Below, in pieces: positions 61,370-64,000 of a stretch of DNA of 64,000 bases. The notes under the pieces are model-generated. The model saw nothing but the letters and a program-made list of their open reading frames with translations, was not told the origin of the DNA and made no database searches. Position 1 is the stretch's first letter, and the number at the start of each line of letters is the position of its first letter. The stretch covers positions 57,696 to 121,695 of the forward strand of contig NZ_BONZ01000001.1 in NCBI RefSeq assembly GCF_016862975.1, written 5' to 3'. Position numbers and translations under genes: made by a program. This DNA comes from Rugosimonospora africana (GTDB taxonomy: Bacteria > Actinomycetota > Actinomycetes > Mycobacteriales > Micromonosporaceae).

Positions 61370-61453
61370 TCACAACTTCTCCACCGCTCGGACGACCAGT
61401 GCCAGGAGCGCGAAGAGCACGAGGGTCAGCACCACGTAGATGAAGTCCTCCAC
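61370..61453 (-). CDS. 27-residue membrane microprotein upstream of kdpF
   Basis: The frame VEDFIYVVLTLVLFALLALV continued by VRAVEKL is a single hydrophobic helix with an acidic N-terminus and a basic C-terminus, opening at GTG 61453 with a very strong GAGGAGGGC site and ending at TGA 61370-61372. Too short for standard gene callers, but the ribosome-binding site, composition and position immediately ahead of kdpF support it as a real gene. It could be a second KdpF-like subunit or a leader peptide; no family is assigned. Confidence 0.65.
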   Translation of the reverse strand: MEDFIYVVLTLVLFALLALVVRAVEKL

Positions 61454-61663
61454 CGCGCCCTCCTCGCGAAAGCTCACCGTGATCGTGACACCGGCGCGGA
61501 CCCGGAAAGGTGAATTCACATCGCCATTCCCCCGGCCGAGACCGGATTCCGGCAGCGTTGACGGCGAGACGCACGGTGCGACGGCGCGGGACCGCGCAGT
61601 TCTTGACGTTTTCCTGACGGCGTCCTCCGGTTCGGCCGCGGGCGCGCAGGAAAGGGGACGCTC
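61454..61663. promoter_or_regulatory. divergent promoter region between the kdp operon and the APC transporter
   Basis: A 210-bp gap that must hold the potassium-regulated kdp promoter on the minus strand and the transporter promoter on the plus strand. TTGACG occurs near 61602 but without a convincing -10. I saw no long palindrome that would mark a KdpE site and no c-di-AMP (ydaO-type) riboswitch features. Nothing else can be supported. Confidence 0.3.
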
Positions 61664-63997
61664 ATGCCCGACGCCCCCGCTCCCGCCCCCGACGGTGAGG
61701 CCGCGGTCAGCCAGCCCGATCTGCCCCGGGCGTACACCCCGGCCCCGGTACCCGAGACGTTGCGGTACCGGCTCAAGCGCCGGCTGCTCGGCCCACCGCT
61801 CACCACGGCCAGCCTGCACAGCGAGCGGCTGACCCGTCCGCTCGCCCTGGGCGTGCTCGCGCCCGACTGCATCTCCTCGTCGGCGTACGGCACCGAGGAG
61901 ATCCTCATCGAGCTGCTGCCGGTCTTCGGGCTGCTGTCCTTCAGCCTGCTGCTGCCGATCACCGGCATCATCCTGTTCATCCTGGTGCTGCTGACCCTGT
62001 CGTACCGGCAGGTCGTGCAGGTCTACACCCGGGCCGGTGGCTCGTACGTGGTGGCCCGGGAGAACTTCGGCCCCAGGGTGGCCCAGATCGCGGCGGTGGC
62101 CCTGCTCATCGACTACGTGGTGACCGTCGCGGTGCAGAGCGCGGCCGGTACCGTCGCGGTCGCCTCGGCCATCCCCGCTCTCGGCCCGTACAGCCTCGAG
62201 ATCACGGTCGGCGTGGTGGTCCTGCTCGCGTACGGCAATCTGCGCGGCATCCGGGAGGCCGGCCGGGCGTTCGCGTTCCCCACGTACTTCTTCTCCGTCG
62301 CGGTCGGCGCCATCATCATCGCCGGCCTGGTCCGCGCCGCGTTCGGCAACCTCGGTAGCTACGACGCCCCCGCGCTGCCCGGCGCGATTTCGGTGCGCCA
62401 CGAGACCGGCCTGGTCACCTTCGCGCTGATCCTGACGCTGCTGCGCTCGTTCGCCAACGGCGGCTCCTCGCTCACCGGGCTCGAAGCGATCTCCAACGGG
62501 GTCAGCGCGTTCCGCCCACCGGAAGGGGTCAACGCCCGCAAGGTGCTGGTCACCATGGCAGTGACGCTGGGCTTCCTGGTCGCCGGGGTCTCGCTGCTCG
62601 CGCACCTGACCCACGCCACGCCGTACCGCAACGGGTACCCGTCGGTGATCTCGCAGGAAGCGCGCATCGTCGCCGGACACGGCCTGTTCGGCAGCATCAT
62701 CTACGGCCTGGTCCAGGCCGCCTCCGCGCTGATCCTTTACACCGGCGCGAACACCAGCTTCAACGGCTTCCCGTTCCTGGCCAGCTTCGTCGCCGAGGAC
62801 TCGTTCCTGCCCCGGCAGCTGACCCGGCGGGGGCACCGCCTGGTCTTCTCCGACGGGATCCTGCTGCTGGCCGCGATCAGCATCGTGCTGCTCGTGGTGA
62901 CCAGAGCGAAGGTGAACTCGCTGGTTCCGTTCTACGCGATCGGCGTGTTCACCGGCTTCACCATGGCCGGCTTCGGCATGGCCAAATACCACAACACCCA
63001 GCGGGAGCGCGGCTGGCGCGGCAAGATGGCCATCAACGCCGCCGCCGGTGGGCTGTCCCTGCTGGTGGTACTCATCTTCGCGGTCGCCAAGTTCACCGAG
63101 GGCGCCTGGCTGATCGTGGTGGTGTTCCCGATCCTGTTCCTGGTGCTGATCCGGGTCAACCGCAGGTACCGCGAGGAAGCGGCAGCGTTGAACGCGCTGG
63201 CCCCGGTCCTCGACTCCGGACCCAACCCGTCCCGGCACGTGATCGTGGTGCTGGTCGACGACCTCGACCTGGCCGTCCTGCGCGCCCTGCGCTACGCCCG
63301 TACCCTGCGCCCCAACACCCTGTACGCGGTGCACTTCGCGGTGGACAACGTACGCGCGGCCCGGCTGGCCGAGCGCTGGTCGACCATGCAGCGCGGCGAC
63401 ATCCCGCTGCAACTGCGCGAGTGCCCGGACCGCCGGCTGCGCCGGGCCGCCACCGAGATGACCTCAGAGCTGACCGCCGACGGGCGCACCGAGGTGACGA
63501 TCGTGCTGCCCCGGCGGGCGTACGGGTTGGCCGCACGCATCCTGCACGCGCACAGCGCGGACCGGATCGCCGCGGCGGTGAGCCGGATCCCACACGCGGC
63601 CGCGACGATCGTGCCGTTCGACGTGGACGCCGCGATCCACAAACTTGAGAAGCTGACAGCGCAGGGGCCCCAGGCGCCGCCCACCCGGGACGGCCGGCCG
63701 AAGCGGCACGCCCACCACCCGAAGAACGCGACCCCGGCCGCACAGTTGCGCCAGCACAAGCGGCATGCCGCCGAAGGGGTGATCCAGTCGATCGAGGTGC
63801 ACCCCATCGGCAGCGGGCAACTGCTGCGCTGCGAGGTGGTCGACGACAGCGGCAGCTTCCTGGTCTTGTTCTACGGGCGTACCCACATCCCCGGCATCAG
63901 CCCCGGCCAGGCGATCCGCGTCCACGGGACGGTCGGCCGGTACGACGACGAGCCGGCGATCGCCAATCCGCGCTACGAACTGCTGCCCTCCGACTGA
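61664..63997 (+). CDS. APC-superfamily transporter with USP-like and OB-fold-like domains (KimA-like)
   Basis: A 777-residue transporter. The first 480 residues contain about 12 hydrophobic segments with an APC core (PDCISSSAYGTEEILIEL and ANGGSSLTGLEAISNGV), typical of the KimA/YdaO-type potassium importers. Residues 500-650 form a USP-like domain (VIVVLVDDLDLAVLRALRYAR, ALRLAERW-like, TEVTIVLPRR). After a basic linker (KRHAHHPKNA) the last 75 residues fold as an OB-like domain (GVIQSIEVHPIGSGQLLRCEV, FLVLFYGRTHIPGI, VHGTVGRY). This C-terminal addition is uncommon for KimA. The neighbouring kdp operon supports a potassium role. ATG 61664 has GGAAAGGGGACG upstream. Confidence 0.82.
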   Translation: MPDAPAPAPDGEAAVSQPDLPRAYTPAPVPETLRYRLKRRLLGPPLTTASLHSERLTRPLALGVLAPDCISSSAYGTEEILIELLPVFGLLSFSLLLPITGIILFILVLLTLSYRQVVQVYTRAGGSYVVARENFGPRVAQIAAVALLIDYVVTVAVQSAAGTVAVASAIPALGPYSLEITVGVVVLLAYGNLRGIREAGRAFAFPTYFFSVAVGAIIIAGLVRAAFGNLGSYDAPALPGAISVRHETGLVTFALILTLLRSFANGGSSLTGLEAISNGVSAFRPPEGVNARKVLVTMAVTLGFLVAGVSLLAHLTHATPYRNGYPSVISQEARIVAGHGLFGSIIYGLVQAASALILYTGANTSFNGFPFLASFVAEDSFLPRQLTRRGHRLVFSDGILLLAAISIVLLVVTRAKVNSLVPFYAIGVFTGFTMAGFGMAKYHNTQRERGWRGKMAINAAAGGLSLLVVLIFAVAKFTEGAWLIVVVFPILFLVLIRVNRRYREEAAALNALAPVLDSGPNPSRHVIVVLVDDLDLAVLRALRYARTLRPNTLYAVHFAVDNVRAARLAERWSTMQRGDIPLQLRECPDRRLRRAATEMTSELTADGRTEVTIVLPRRAYGLAARILHAHSADRIAAAVSRIPHAAATIVPFDVDAAIHKLEKLTAQGPQAPPTRDGRPKRHAHHPKNATPAAQLRQHKRHAAEGVIQSIEVHPIGSGQLLRCEVVDDSGSFLVLFYGRTHIPGISPGQAIRVHGTVGRYDDEPAIANPRYELLPSD

Positions 63998-64000
63998 GCG

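Noticed and set aside
61454..61663. c-di-AMP (ydaO-type) riboswitch before the KimA-like gene
   Set aside because: No recognisable conserved core or stem pattern in the 210-bp gap.
61370..63412. 680-residue minus-strand frame over the APC transporter
   Set aside because: Antisense shadow except for its last 27 codons, which I report separately as a microprotein.
1..64000. tRNA or rRNA genes
   Set aside because: No cloverleaf or rRNA-like stretches were recognised by eye; a tRNAscan/Infernal search would be decisive.

Overview
The window is high-GC DNA with GTG and TTG starts, short intergenic gaps and many 4-base GTGA/ATGA stop-start overlaps. With an F420-type (LLM) oxidoreductase, an ECF sigma factor carrying a SnoaL-like domain, a SigB/SigF-like sigma factor and an actinobacterial kdp operon, this points to a filamentous actinomycete. 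A member of the Micromonosporaceae is my best guess, but that is inference and no rRNA is present. No tRNA, rRNA, CRISPR array, transposase or integrase was seen.

Region 1 (1 to about 28000) looks like most of a biosynthetic gene cluster running off the left edge. On the minus strand lie two gene trains. The first has a carbamoyltransferase, a CelD/FemAB-like acyltransferase, a SPASM radical SAM enzyme and an SDR (partial). The second has a membrane protein, an aldehyde dehydrogenase, an LLM oxidoreductase, an HldD-like epimerase, a stand-alone NRPS condensation-type protein and an HldE-like bifunctional heptose kinase/nucleotidyltransferase. The centre holds three P450s, an SCP2-like protein, an active polyprenyl diphosphate synthase with a paralogue that has lost both aspartate-rich motifs, and a HAD phosphatase. 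Next come MbtH, an acyl-AMP ligase, a two-domain A-PCP protein, a NovI-like P450 and a carrier-protein-type flavin halogenase. The cluster ends with an SDR lacking catalytic Tyr/Lys, a MarR regulator, a 3Fe-4S ferredoxin and an ABC exporter. Together they suggest a product containing a PCP-bound aromatic amino acid that is beta-hydroxylated and halogenated, an activated heptose, a carbamoyl group and an isoprenoid part. I do not recognise this combination as a known pathway.

Region 2 (28000 to 53000) is mixed chromosomal content: a divergent MFS/TetR pair with a 32-bp operator, a broken small gene, DUF72, a PepSY protein beside a two-component system, an SDR with an ECF sigma factor, lipB, a SigB/F-like sigma factor, an ADP-ribosylglycohydrolase, a membrane protein with a tyrosine-phosphatase-like partner, a VOC protein, a methyltransferase with a divergent AraC regulator, an S9 peptidase and two M20 hydrolases. 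It also has a P450 with an internal in-frame duplication of a 50-bp dispersed repeat, a winged-helix regulator, a DinB-like protein, a 15-bp tandem array and an RpiB-like protein.

Region 3 (53000 to the end) is a potassium module. The order kdpF-A-B-C-D-E lies on the minus strand, preceded by a second 27-residue membrane microprotein gene. A divergent APC-superfamily transporter with a USP-like domain and an OB-fold-like tail, resembling KimA potassium importers, ends the window. A third copy of the dispersed 50-bp repeat sits between the microprotein gene and kdpF.
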